Below are positions 57,426 to 64,000 of a DNA stretch of 64,000 nucleotides, one piece after another. Every line of letters begins with the position of its first letter. Position 1 is the stretch's first letter. Under the pieces are notes generated by a model that saw only the letters and a program-made list of their open reading frames with translations, did no database searches and was not told the origin of the DNA. The stretch is taken from positions 207,493-271,492 of the forward strand of contig NZ_JALLIY010000011.1 in NCBI RefSeq assembly GCF_023242315.1, given 5' to 3'. The position numbers were made by a program, and so were the translations under genes. This DNA is from Pseudomonas sp. MWU13-2105. GTDB taxonomy: Bacteria; Pseudomonadota; Gammaproteobacteria; Pseudomonadales; Pseudomonadaceae.

Positions 57426-59318
57426 TCAGATCCGGAAACTACCCACCAGATGCTTCAACCGCGCCGCCTGCTGTTCCAGGTCCGAACAGGCGCGCAAGGT
57501 CGATTGCAGGTTTTCCACGCCTTCCTGGTTCAGCGTGTTGATCTCGGTAATATCGACGTTGATCGATTCCACCACCGCCGTCTGTTCCTCGGTAGCGGTC
57601 GCCACCGACTGGTTCATGCCGTCGATCTCGCCGATGCGCTGGGTCACGCTGCCCAGCCGCTCGCCCGCCTGGTTGGCGATGCCGACGCTGCTTTCGCTCT
57701 GACGCTGGCTGTCGGTCATGATGCTGACCGCTTCGCGGGCGCCGACCTGCAACTCCTCGATCATCTTCTGTACTTGCTGCGCCGAATCCTGGGTACGGTG
57801 CGCCAGGTTGCGCACCTCATCGGCCACCACCGCGAAGCCACGTCCAGCCTCACCGGCCCGCGCCGCCTCGATGGCCGCGTTGAGCGCCAGCAGGTTGGTC
57901 TGCTGGGAAATGCCGGTGATCACTTCGAGGATCTGGCCGATATTCACCGTGTTGCTGTTCAGGGTTTCGATGTTGCCGCACGAGTCGCTGATCTTGGCCG
58001 ACAGTTGCTGCATCGCGCTGATGGTCTTGTTCACCACCTGCTGGCCGTCTTCCGCCAGGCTGCGAGCTTCACTGGAGTGCTGCGAGGCGAGGGCGGCATT
58101 CTGTGCGATTTCCTGGGCCGCGGCGCCGAGCTGGTTGATCGCCGCCGCCACGCTGCTGGTGCGGCTGGCCTGCTGGTCGGAGTTGAGCATCGACGAGTTG
58201 GAGGCGCTGACCACCCGCAAGGCCACTTCATTGACCTGGCCGGTGGCCGAGGCGACTTCGCGGATCGAAGTGTGGATGCGTTCGACGAAGCGGTTGAAGG
58301 ACATGCCCAGGGTGCCGAATTCATCGTGGCCGTGGATGACCAGGCGCTTGGTCAGGTCGCCTTCACCCTCGGCGATGTCGTGCATGGCGCGTCCCATCAG
58401 GTGCAGCGGCTGCATCAGCACGCGGATCAGCATGCCGAGCAGGGCGATGATAATGATCACGGCGATCACCGTGGCGATGATCGCCGAGGTGCGGAACTCG
58501 CTGAGCATGGCGAACGCGGTGTCCTGGTCGAGCACCAGGGCGACGTACCAGTCCACCGAGGACACGCCGCTGACATGGGTGAAGGAGATGAACTGGTGCT
58601 TGCCGTCCACCTCGACTTCCTTGAGCCCGGCACTGATTTTCGGTGCGCCGGTCGGGTAGGCGTCAGCGAGGTTTTTCAGGATCAGCTTGCTGTCCGGGTG
58701 AATCAGGATCTTGCCGTCGGCGCTGACGATAAACGCATGGCCGTGACCGCCGAAGTTCAGCGAGTTGATGATGGCGCTGATGCTGCCCAGGTCGATATCC
58801 GCGCCGGTCACGCCGATGAACTGGCCCTGGTGCTGCACCGGGGTGGCGAGGGTGATCACCAGCTTGCCGGAGGAGGCGGCGATATAGGGTTCGGTGACGA
58901 TGGTCTGTTGGGCGGCGGTGGCGGCCTTGTACCAGCCGCGTGTGCGTGGGTCGTAGTCGGCGGGACGGTTGCCCACCGGAATCGAGGTCATCACGCCCTC
59001 GGCGCTGCCGAAATAGCTGAGCTGGAAGTTGCCGGCATAGGCGGGCAGGCCGATGGCGTGCTTCAGGCTGTCCGCGGAGCTACCGTCCGCGGCGATCTGC
59101 TGGGACAGCGATTGCAACAGTTGAATACGGCTTTCCAGCCAGGTCTGGATGTTGCTGGTGGTCAGGCTGCCCAGTGCCTGCATCGAGTCCTCGGTACTGT
59201 GGCGCAGGGCCGCGCGCTGGCGATAGTCGTTGAACAGGATGAAGCAGGCGAACGCCACCGCGACCACCAGGGCCGCCGCCAACAGAATCTTATGGCTGAA
59301 CTTGAAGTTTTTGGTCAT
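57426..59318 (-). CDS. Methyl-accepting chemotaxis protein with an amino-acid-type dCache domain
   Basis: The 630-residue receptor has an N-terminal helix (ILLAAALVVAVAFACFILFN), a ~240-residue periplasmic double-Cache domain, a second helix (TSAIIATVIAVIIIIALLGMLI), HAMP, and a cytoplasmic signalling domain with the hairpin tip EAARAGEAGRGFAVVADEVR. In the sensor, YDPRTRGWY...EPY...GAD places Y, R, W, Y, Y and D at relative positions 0, +5, +7, +8, +23 and +52. This is exactly the spacing of the amino-acid-binding motif of PctA (Y121, R126, W128, Y129, Y144, D173). I therefore predict an L-amino-acid chemoreceptor. Confidence 0.93.
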   Translation of the reverse strand: MTKNFKFSHKILLAAALVVAVAFACFILFNDYRQRAALRHSTEDSMQALGSLTTSNIQTWLESRIQLLQSLSQQIAADGSSADSLKHAIGLPAYAGNFQLSYFGSAEGVMTSIPVGNRPADYDPRTRGWYKAATAAQQTIVTEPYIAASSGKLVITLATPVQHQGQFIGVTGADIDLGSISAIINSLNFGGHGHAFIVSADGKILIHPDSKLILKNLADAYPTGAPKISAGLKEVEVDGKHQFISFTHVSGVSSVDWYVALVLDQDTAFAMLSEFRTSAIIATVIAVIIIIALLGMLIRVLMQPLHLMGRAMHDIAEGEGDLTKRLVIHGHDEFGTLGMSFNRFVERIHTSIREVASATGQVNEVALRVVSASNSSMLNSDQQASRTSSVAAAINQLGAAAQEIAQNAALASQHSSEARSLAEDGQQVVNKTISAMQQLSAKISDSCGNIETLNSNTVNIGQILEVITGISQQTNLLALNAAIEAARAGEAGRGFAVVADEVRNLAHRTQDSAQQVQKMIEELQVGAREAVSIMTDSQRQSESSVGIANQAGERLGSVTQRIGEIDGMNQSVATATEEQTAVVESINVDITEINTLNQEGVENLQSTLRACSDLEQQAARLKHLVGSFRI

Positions 59319-59718
59319 GAAATGGGCTGTCCACAGGGGGGCTGGTCAACGAGGGGGCGTCAATTTGCCACAGGTCTGCACCTGTGGGGCAATTTCTCTT
59401 GGTCAACGTCGGCGTCGGAAGTCCTTGTCCTGCTTTTCCATTGCTCGCCATGGCGGGGCGTAGCGCCTTGAATATCGGCGTACGGGCCTGCCATACAGGC
59501 AAAATGGTATTACCTGATTATGTCGACACTCTTGCGCTGAATATTAATTTTCCGGCGACAAAGCCGACGAAGTGCAGGTTTCGTTGAAAAACTCCCTGAA
59601 AATCCTTGAAGGAAATCACTGTAAGAAAAGCACCGGGGCTCGGGAACCAGATGGCCCTTTTCTCTTCTAAGCTTGCGGTAGGCAGCCGTGCCCACCTTTG
59701 AGCCCCAGGAGTTCCCCC
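59319..59718. other. 400-bp intergenic region with one hairpin
   Basis: The region lies between the leftward MCP gene and the rightward BamE-like gene. CCACAGGT-ctgc-ACCTGTGG at 59368-59387 is a perfect 8-bp inverted repeat 50 bp upstream of the MCP start, and may be an operator or a 5' UTR hairpin. The segment 59505-59640 is distinctly A/T-rich, probably promoter sequence. No ORF there has a plausible start and codon pattern. Confidence 0.5.
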
Positions 59719-59973
59719 ATGTCGTTGCGCTCTCTCGCCCTTTTGTCGTTCTGCGTGCTGTTGGTCGCGTGCAGCAAGGTCAATCAGGAAAACTACTCGA
59801 AAATCTCCGCGGGCATGGCCAAGGCCGATGTCGAGAAGCTACTCGGCTCACCCTCGGACTGTTCCGGCGCGCTTGGCATGTCCAGTTGCACCTGGGGTAA
59901 CAAGAACAGCTTTATCAGCGTGCAGTATGCCGGTGACAAAGTCCTGATGTTTTCCGGGCAAGGCCTGAAGTAA
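59719..59973 (+). CDS. Small BamE-like lipoprotein
   Basis: I use the ATG at 59719 (MSLRSLALLSFCVLLVACSK), with CAGGAG upstream. The 84-residue precursor has a lipobox LLVAC, so the mature protein is about 66 residues and lipid-anchored. The mature part (NYSKISAGMAKADVEKLLGSPSDC) has the helix-turn pattern of SmpA/BamE/OmlA folds, and two further cysteines (SPSDCSGALGMSSCTWG) may form a disulfide. The lipocalin gene follows after 30 bp on the same strand. The role is unknown. Confidence 0.82.
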   Translation: MSLRSLALLSFCVLLVACSKVNQENYSKISAGMAKADVEKLLGSPSDCSGALGMSSCTWGNKNSFISVQYAGDKVLMFSGQGLK

Positions 59974-60003
59974 ACCGGGGCGAGCGCCCGCGGGAGAAGA
60001 ACA

Positions 60004-60561
60004 ATGTTGCGTTTAGTGGTTATTTTTTTGGCCGGCTTGTTGCTGGCCGGTTGCGCTACGTCCGGCGACGATTTGGCGCCCAAGACCGCAGGTCACGTCG
60101 ACCTGAAACGTTACCAGGGCACCTGGTACGAGCTGGCCAGGATGCCGATGTATTTCCAGCGCAATTGCGCGCAGTCGGAGGCCCGTTACAGCCTGATGGC
60201 TGACGGCAAGATGGCGGTGTTCAACCGTTGCCTGACCGAGCAATGGACCTGGGAGGAAGCCAAGGGTACGGCGACGCCGCAGGTGCCGGGGCAAGCCGAC
60301 AAGCTGTGGGTGAAGTTCGATAACTGGTTCACGTCGCTGTTGCCGGGCGTGGCCAAGGCCGACTACTGGATCCTGTATGTCAGCGATGACTACAAGACGG
60401 CGATTGTCGGCAATCCGAATCGTCGTTACCTGTGGTTGTTGTCGCGTACGACCAAGGTCAGTGCGGAGACTCGTGAGGAGCTACTGAGCCGGGCGCGCCA
60501 GCAGGGTTACGACACCACCCGGCTGATCTGGCGCACGCCGGATGCGAAGATGCCCAACTGA
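60004..60561 (+). CDS. blc: Outer-membrane lipocalin (Blc-like)
   Basis: The 185-residue lipoprotein has a signal peptide with lipobox LLAGCATSG, the lipocalin motif YQGTWYELARMPMYFQRNCAQSEARY (read in parts; the G-x-W is kept), DYWILYVSDDYKTAIVGNPNRRYLWLLSRT (read in parts) and an Arg-rich end. Blc proteins bind lysophospholipids at the outer membrane. It probably shares a transcript with the small lipoprotein gene upstream. Confidence 0.93.
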   Translation: MLRLVVIFLAGLLLAGCATSGDDLAPKTAGHVDLKRYQGTWYELARMPMYFQRNCAQSEARYSLMADGKMAVFNRCLTEQWTWEEAKGTATPQVPGQADKLWVKFDNWFTSLLPGVAKADYWILYVSDDYKTAIVGNPNRRYLWLLSRTTKVSAETREELLSRARQQGYDTTRLIWRTPDAKMPN

Positions 60562-60684
60562 ATTCACTGACCTTGTAGATACCGGCTTGCTGGCGATGGC
60601 GTCCGGATAGGCGCTGAAAGGCTCAAGGGCCTCTTCGCGGCACCGCCGCGAAGGCGTCAGTTTGGGCGATGCAGGTCTTCGGGT
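60562..60684. repeat. REP remnant between lipocalin and hutF
   Basis: CTTGTAGATACCGGCTTGCTGGCGATGGCG resembles a mutated REP left half, and CCTCTTCGCGGCACCGCCGCGAAGG is an inner REPIN arm of the other orientation. The element is heavily decayed. The CTTCGCGG/CCGCGAAG stem could still act as a terminator for the convergent genes. Confidence 0.5.
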
Positions 60685-62049
60685 TCAGTTCAGCAGGTCG
60701 CGCAGCACCTGGGTGAACGCCCGGGCGCTTTCTTCTTCGTCCGCATGGCGTCCGCCGCGCACCGTCCATTGGCCGTTGACCATCACGTCGCGCACCTGGC
60801 GGTCGCCGCCGGCGAACAGCCAGCGGTTGAGAATACCGTCATCCCGCGCCGTCGCCAGGTACGGGTCGCTGCCATCGAGCACCAGCCAGTCGGCGCGCTT
60901 GCCGACCTCCAGCCGACCGATCGCTTGCCCCAGGGCCTGGGCGCCGCCATCCAGCGCGGCGTCATACAGGGTGCGCCCGACCATCGGCTGATCGGCGCGG
61001 TACAGGCGGTTGCGCCGCTGATCGCGCAGGCGCTGGCCATATTCCAGCCAGCGCAGTTCTTCCACCACGCTCAAGGACACATGGCTGTCGGAACCGATGC
61101 CCATCCGTCCGCCCTGGGCGAGGAAGTCCACCGCCGGGAAAATCCCGTCGCCGAGGTTGGCCTCGGTGGTCAGGCACAACCCGGCAATCGCCCGGCTCTT
61201 CGCCATGCGCGTAACTTCCTCGGCATCGGCGTGGGTCGCGTGCACCAGGCACCAGCGTTCATCCACTTCGACATTGTCGTACAGCCATTGCAGCGGACGC
61301 TTGCCGCTCCAGCCCAGGCAGTCGTCGACTTCCTTCTGTTGTTCGGCGATATGGATATGCACCGGGCAGTGCTTGTCGCTGGCGGCCAGCACCTCATTGA
61401 TCTGTTGTGGCGTCACTGCGCGCAGCGAGTGGAAGCACAGCCCGAGGGCCTGGGTCGGCTGTTTGGCGAGCAACGGCTGCAAACGTGCGTGCAGCTTCAG
61501 GTAATTCTCGGTGCTGTTGATAAAGCGGCGCTGCCCTTCGTTGGGCGCCTGGCCACCGAAGCCGGAGTGGCTGTACAGCACCGGCAGCAGGGTCAGGCCG
61601 ATGCCGGCGGCGCTGGCCGCCTGGCTGATGCGCACGGCCAGTTCGGCCGGATCGGCGTAGGGCTGGCCATTGCTGTCGTGGTGCACATAGTGGAATTCGG
61701 CCACCGAGGTGTAGCCGGCCTTGAGCATCTCGATGTACAACTGACGGGCGATGATGCCCATTTGCTCCGGGCTGATCTTGCCCACCAGCCGATACATCAG
61801 GTCGCGCCAGGTCCAGAAACTGTCATTAGGGTTCCCGGCCACTTCCGCCAGCCCGCCCATGGCGCGCTGGAAAGCATGCGAATGCAGGTTCGGCATGCCC
61901 GGCAGCAGCGGGCCACCCAGCCGCTCGGCGGCTTCTGCATGGGAATCGGCCTGGACCTGGGTCAGCACGCCCGCGGCGTTGACCTCCAGGCGTACATTGT
62001 TGGCCCATCCACTAGGCAGCAGCGCGCGTTCGGCAAAGAAGGCGGACAT
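60685..62049 (-). CDS. hutF: Formimidoylglutamate deiminase HutF
   Basis: The 454-residue amidohydrolase has GMPNLHSHAFQRAMGGLAE with the HxH zinc site, the later His in LVHATHADAEEVTRMA, and GSDSHVSLSVVEELRWLEYGQRLRDQRRN (read in parts) with the catalytic Asp. It converts N-formimidoyl-L-glutamate to N-formylglutamate in the five-step histidine degradation route used by Pseudomonas. It diverges from hutC, and a HutC-type palindrome lies in its 5' region. Confidence 0.96.
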   Translation of the reverse strand: MSAFFAERALLPSGWANNVRLEVNAAGVLTQVQADSHAEAAERLGGPLLPGMPNLHSHAFQRAMGGLAEVAGNPNDSFWTWRDLMYRLVGKISPEQMGIIARQLYIEMLKAGYTSVAEFHYVHHDSNGQPYADPAELAVRISQAASAAGIGLTLLPVLYSHSGFGGQAPNEGQRRFINSTENYLKLHARLQPLLAKQPTQALGLCFHSLRAVTPQQINEVLAASDKHCPVHIHIAEQQKEVDDCLGWSGKRPLQWLYDNVEVDERWCLVHATHADAEEVTRMAKSRAIAGLCLTTEANLGDGIFPAVDFLAQGGRMGIGSDSHVSLSVVEELRWLEYGQRLRDQRRNRLYRADQPMVGRTLYDAALDGGAQALGQAIGRLEVGKRADWLVLDGSDPYLATARDDGILNRWLFAGGDRQVRDVMVNGQWTVRGGRHADEEESARAFTQVLRDLLN

Positions 62050-62075
62050 GGTTCAGCACCCCATCGTGTGTTATT

Positions 62076-62085
62076 TGTATATACA
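62076..62085. promoter_or_regulatory. HutC operator between hutF and hutC
   Basis: TGTATATACA is a perfect ten-base palindrome in the context TTTGTATATACATATACAG, with a second overlapping TATATAC-like dyad. HutC of Pseudomonas binds TGTA-TA-TACA-type sites. It lies 27 bp upstream of hutF and 70 bp before hutC, so it may repress hutF and autoregulate hutC. Confidence 0.75.
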
Positions 62086-62154
62086 TATACAGACGTTTGC
62101 CTGCCCGGTAAACTCCGGCAAGCTAGCCATCTTTGAATCGAACAAGGATTTCCC

Positions 62155-62904
62155 GTGCCGACTCCGCCTGCCAACCACTCGCTGGCTGCCCATATGGGCG
62201 ACAGTCCGGCGCCGCTATACGCCCGCGTCAAACAGATGATCAGCCAGCAGATCGACAGCGGAAACTGGCCGCCGCATTACCGCGTGCCGTCGGAAAGCGA
62301 GCTGGTGGAGCAATTGGGCTACAGCCGCATGACCATCAACCGGGCCCTGCGGGAAATGACCGCCGAAGGCCTGCTGGTGCGCATGCAGGGGGTCGGTACT
62401 TTCGTCGCCGAGCCGAAGAGCCAGTCGGCGCTGTTCGAAGTGCACAACATCGCCGACGAGATCGCCTCGCGTGGCCATCGGCACACTTGCAAGATCATCA
62501 CCCTCGGCGAAGAGGCCGCCGGCTCCGAACGCGCCGTGGCCCTGGATATGCGCGAAGGGCAGAAGGTGTTCCACTCGCTGATCGTGCATTTCGAGAACGA
62601 TATCCCGGTGCAGATCGAGGATCGCTTCGTCAACGCGCTGGTGGCGCCGGATTACCTCAAGCAGGATTTCACCCTGCAGACGCCGTACGCCTATCTGTCC
62701 CAGGTCGCGCCGCTGACCGAGGGCGAGCACGTGGTCGAGGCCATCCTCGCCGAGGCAGAAGAGTGCAAGCTGTTGCAGATCGAGCCGGGCGAGCCGTGCC
62801 TGCTGATTCGCCGCCGGACCTGGTCCGGCCGGCAGCCGGTGACCGCCGCCCGTCTGATCCACCCCGGTTCCCGTCATCGTCTGGAAGGACGCTTTAGCAA
62901 ATGA
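62155..62904 (+). CDS. hutC: Histidine utilisation repressor HutC (GntR/HutC family)
   Basis: The 249-residue regulator starts at GTG 62155, with AAGGA upstream. The N-terminal winged helix (APLYARVKQMISQQIDSGNW, then VPSESELVEQLGYSRMTINRALREM) is followed by a UTRA effector domain (LFEVHNIADEIASRGHRHTCKI, then PVQIEDRFVNALVAPDYLKQDF). It represses hut genes until urocanate binds. The stop overlaps the hutD start by four bases. Confidence 0.96.
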   Translation: MPTPPANHSLAAHMGDSPAPLYARVKQMISQQIDSGNWPPHYRVPSESELVEQLGYSRMTINRALREMTAEGLLVRMQGVGTFVAEPKSQSALFEVHNIADEIASRGHRHTCKIITLGEEAAGSERAVALDMREGQKVFHSLIVHFENDIPVQIEDRFVNALVAPDYLKQDFTLQTPYAYLSQVAPLTEGEHVVEAILAEAEECKLLQIEPGEPCLLIRRRTWSGRQPVTAARLIHPGSRHRLEGRFSK

Positions 62905-63479
62905 GTCAGTTGAAAGTCTTGCGCGCGGCGGATTACCCGCGCATGCCGTGGAAAAACGGCGGCGGCAGCACCGAGGAAATCACCCGGGACGCGGGCGAGG
63001 GCCTGGACGGCTTCGGCTGGCGCCTGTCGATTGCCGATATCGGCGAGTCGGGCGGGTTTTCCACCTTTGCCGGTTATGAGCGGATCATCACCGTGCTGCA
63101 AGGCGCCGGCATGACCTTGCAGGTCGATGGCCAGCGCACGCGGGCCTTGTTGCCGCTGGATCCGTTTGCCTTCAGCGGTGCGAGCCAGGTGAGCTGCACC
63201 TTGATTGACGGGGCGATCCGCGACTTCAACCTGATCTATGCGCCGGATCGCTATAGCGCGCGCTTGCAGTGGCTCAATAGTGCGCCACCCAAGCGTTTTT
63301 TCAGTTCGGCGGCGGTGCTGTTGATCTTCAGTATCAGCGAACAATTGCATATCGGCCTGGGTAACAGCCGCTATGAAGTGCTGGGGCGGCATGACTGCCT
63401 GCAACTGGAGGCTAACGACGAGTTGCTGGAAGTGGCGGTGACCGGGCGTTGCTGTGTGATCGAGCTGACCCCCGCCTGA
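62901..63479 (+). CDS. hutD: HutD family protein
   Basis: The 192-residue protein has the HutD blocks LRAADYPRMPWKNGGGSTEEITRD (read in parts), FGWRLSIADIGESGGFSTFAGYERIITVLQG (read in parts), and FSGASQVSCTLIDGAIRDFNLIY (read in parts), forming a bicupin-like fold. HutD is proposed to act as a governor limiting hut expression in P. fluorescens. It is coupled to hutC by an ATGA overlap. Confidence 0.95.
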   Translation: MSQLKVLRAADYPRMPWKNGGGSTEEITRDAGEGLDGFGWRLSIADIGESGGFSTFAGYERIITVLQGAGMTLQVDGQRTRALLPLDPFAFSGASQVSCTLIDGAIRDFNLIYAPDRYSARLQWLNSAPPKRFFSSAAVLLIFSISEQLHIGLGNSRYEVLGRHDCLQLEANDELLEVAVTGRCCVIELTPA

Positions 63480-63525
63480 CAGATGGGTGAGCAGAATGCT
63501 GTTTAGCTAAGGCCGAGCGCGGTCC

Positions 63526-63601
63526 CTGTGGGAGCGGAGCTTGCTCGCGAAGAGGCCCTTGAGGTCGCTAAAAGCTTCGCGGGCTAGCACCGCTCCCACA
63601 G
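63526..63601. repeat. REPIN
   Basis: CTGTGGGAGCGGAGCTTGC...CGCGAAGAGG and CTTCGCGGGC...ACCGCTCCCACAG are inverted REP halves with a short central loop. It directly follows the hutCD unit. Confidence 0.85.
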
Positions 63602-63643
63602 TTACGCTTGCCACAAGAACGGTGCATCCACCCCGCCCTATTT

Positions 63644-63689
63644 TGTTACCGAACGCCCCAGCATGGCGCAAAATCCTGTCTCGGTAACA
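63644..63689. promoter_or_regulatory. Possible CbrB enhancer sites
   Basis: TGTTACCGA and TCGGTAACA form a perfect nine-base inverted repeat 28 bases apart, about 115-160 bp upstream of the sigma54 promoter. GTTAC/GTAAC half-sites are features of CbrB targets, and a third GTTAC occurs at 63601. CbrAB-sigma54 control of hutU is established in P. fluorescens; the exact sites here are inference. Confidence 0.5.
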
Positions 63690-63801
63690 GCTTCCTGCCT
63701 GCAGTCTGTCATCCTCCTGCAATTCCATTGTTCGCCAAAAGCCACGTCCCACGGGCCCTGCGGGCTATTCTGAAAAATTCTTCCGCTCGCGATTTGCAAG
63801 T

Positions 63802-63816
63802 TGGCCGCTTGATTGC
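63802..63816 (+). promoter_or_regulatory. Sigma54 promoter of hutU
   Basis: TGGCCGCTTGATTGC fits TGGCACG-N4-TTGC: TGGC and TTGC are present at the correct spacing, and the next base is A. Transcription would start near 63828, inside the HutC palindrome. Confidence 0.78.
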
Positions 63817-63821
63817 ATATG

Positions 63822-63835
63822 CTTGTATGTACAAG
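63822..63835. promoter_or_regulatory. HutC operator at the hutU promoter
   Basis: CTTGTATGTACAAG is a perfect 14-bp palindrome of the TGTA-N2-TACA class also found upstream of hutF. It covers the predicted transcription start of the sigma54 promoter, so bound HutC would block initiation. Confidence 0.8.
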
Positions 63836-63968
63836 TAAAGATGTGTGCGTATGAGTCGTCAGGAAGATTCGCGCACCGCCCCAATTTCCGCTTGTGACGG
63901 GCTTTCCCGCACACGCTCGCTCGCCCACTGCCTGGGCTGGTTTGGACGATCGCAGAGGAGTTTTTTTC

Positions 63969-64000
63969 GTGACTGACAATACCCGGAAACCCACCAAGTA
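63969..64000 (+). CDS. hutU: Urocanase HutU, first codons only (runs off the right edge)
   Basis: A GTG at 63969, with GAGGAG upstream, opens a frame reading MTDNTRKPTKY to the window edge. The opening MTDN and the hut context match the start of Pseudomonas urocanase, which converts urocanate to imidazolone propionate. Only about ten codons are visible, so the assignment rests mostly on context. Confidence 0.65.
   Translation, partial: MTDNTRKPTK

Larger units (their letters stand above)
63480..63968. promoter_or_regulatory. Regulatory region upstream of hutU
   Basis: This 489-bp region contains, in order, a REPIN (63526-63601), a CbrB-like inverted repeat (63644-63689), a sigma54 promoter (63802-63816) and a HutC operator (63822-63835), then a ~130-bp leader before hutU. 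No gene is supported in it. The arrangement fits activation by CbrB with sigma54 and repression by HutC. Confidence 0.7.

Noticed and set aside
57357..59471. A 704-codon open frame on the plus strand opposite the chemoreceptor gene
   Set aside because: The minus strand has an unmistakable dCache-HAMP-MCP protein; the antisense translation is rich in Asp, His, Arg and Gly with no recognisable fold.
63638..63838. Short frames upstream of hutU as genes
   Set aside because: They overlap the predicted sigma54 promoter, the HutC operator and the CbrB-like dyad, and have no ribosome site or coding pattern.

Overview
The window is chromosomal DNA of a Pseudomonas, most likely of the P. fluorescens group. 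The evidence is gene order and protein content: yggX-mutY-asmA, hisBHAF, gpmI-envC-ctpA, yibN-grxC-secB, glnA/ntrBC, thiI, typA, fbp and hutF/hutCD. High G+C and many REP-type palindromes (GTAGGAGC...GCTCCTAC) between core genes agree with this. No integrase, IS element, rRNA or CRISPR array was seen.

Region 1 (1-17.4 kb) is accessory. It starts with a partial EamA transporter, a truncated ANL ligase, a LysR regulator, a small DUF2917-like protein and a second EamA transporter. A LuxR-type regulator (3968-4693) follows; it keeps all nine invariant AHL-receptor residues, but no luxI is present. Next is a tightly overlapping leftward operon of ten genes (13416 back to 4680): acyl carrier protein, GNAT acyltransferase, SDR, AMP-dependent ligase, NeuD-like left-handed beta-helix acyltransferase, flavin-dependent halogenase-type enzyme, RBBP9-like hydrolase, a fusion of a PilZ-like region with a FeeM/LuxI-like GNAT domain, a small membrane protein, and an Sfp-type phosphopantetheinyl transferase. 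It has no ketosynthase. I infer that a preformed acid is activated, loaded on the dedicated ACP, oxidised or halogenated, and released by an acyl-ACP-dependent acyltransferase. A 20-bp lux-box palindrome (13517-13536) lies between this operon and a divergent pair made of a CPA2 antiporter and a QuiP-type AHL/penicillin acylase. Together these look like a self-contained quorum-type module that I cannot match to a described pathway. The region abuts the 3' end of a tRNA-Phe gene and has no REP elements, which suggests a genomic island.

Region 2 (17.5-34.4 kb) is core: tRNA-Phe, yggX-mutY-asmA, a PanZ-like GNAT, an OFA-type MFS transporter, hisB-hisH-DUF2164-hisA-hisF, a periplasmic solute-binding protein, yibQ-ctpA-envC-gpmI, and yibN-grxC-secB.

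Region 3 (34.4-47.5 kb) holds trmL and a divergent small membrane protein whose start codons overlap, an unusual ~645-bp tandem repeat, ntrC-ntrB, two DUF4124 proteins, a secreted chorismate mutase, a cupin, glnA with sigma54/NtrC signals, thiI, typA and a YkgJ protein.

Region 4 (47.8-64 kb) holds glgP, a large DUF2339 membrane protein with DUF3999, fbp-DUF924, an amino-acid-type dCache chemoreceptor, two small lipoproteins (BamE-like and lipocalin), and the histidine utilisation locus hutF / hutC-hutD / hutU (cut by the window edge), with HutC operators and a sigma54 promoter.
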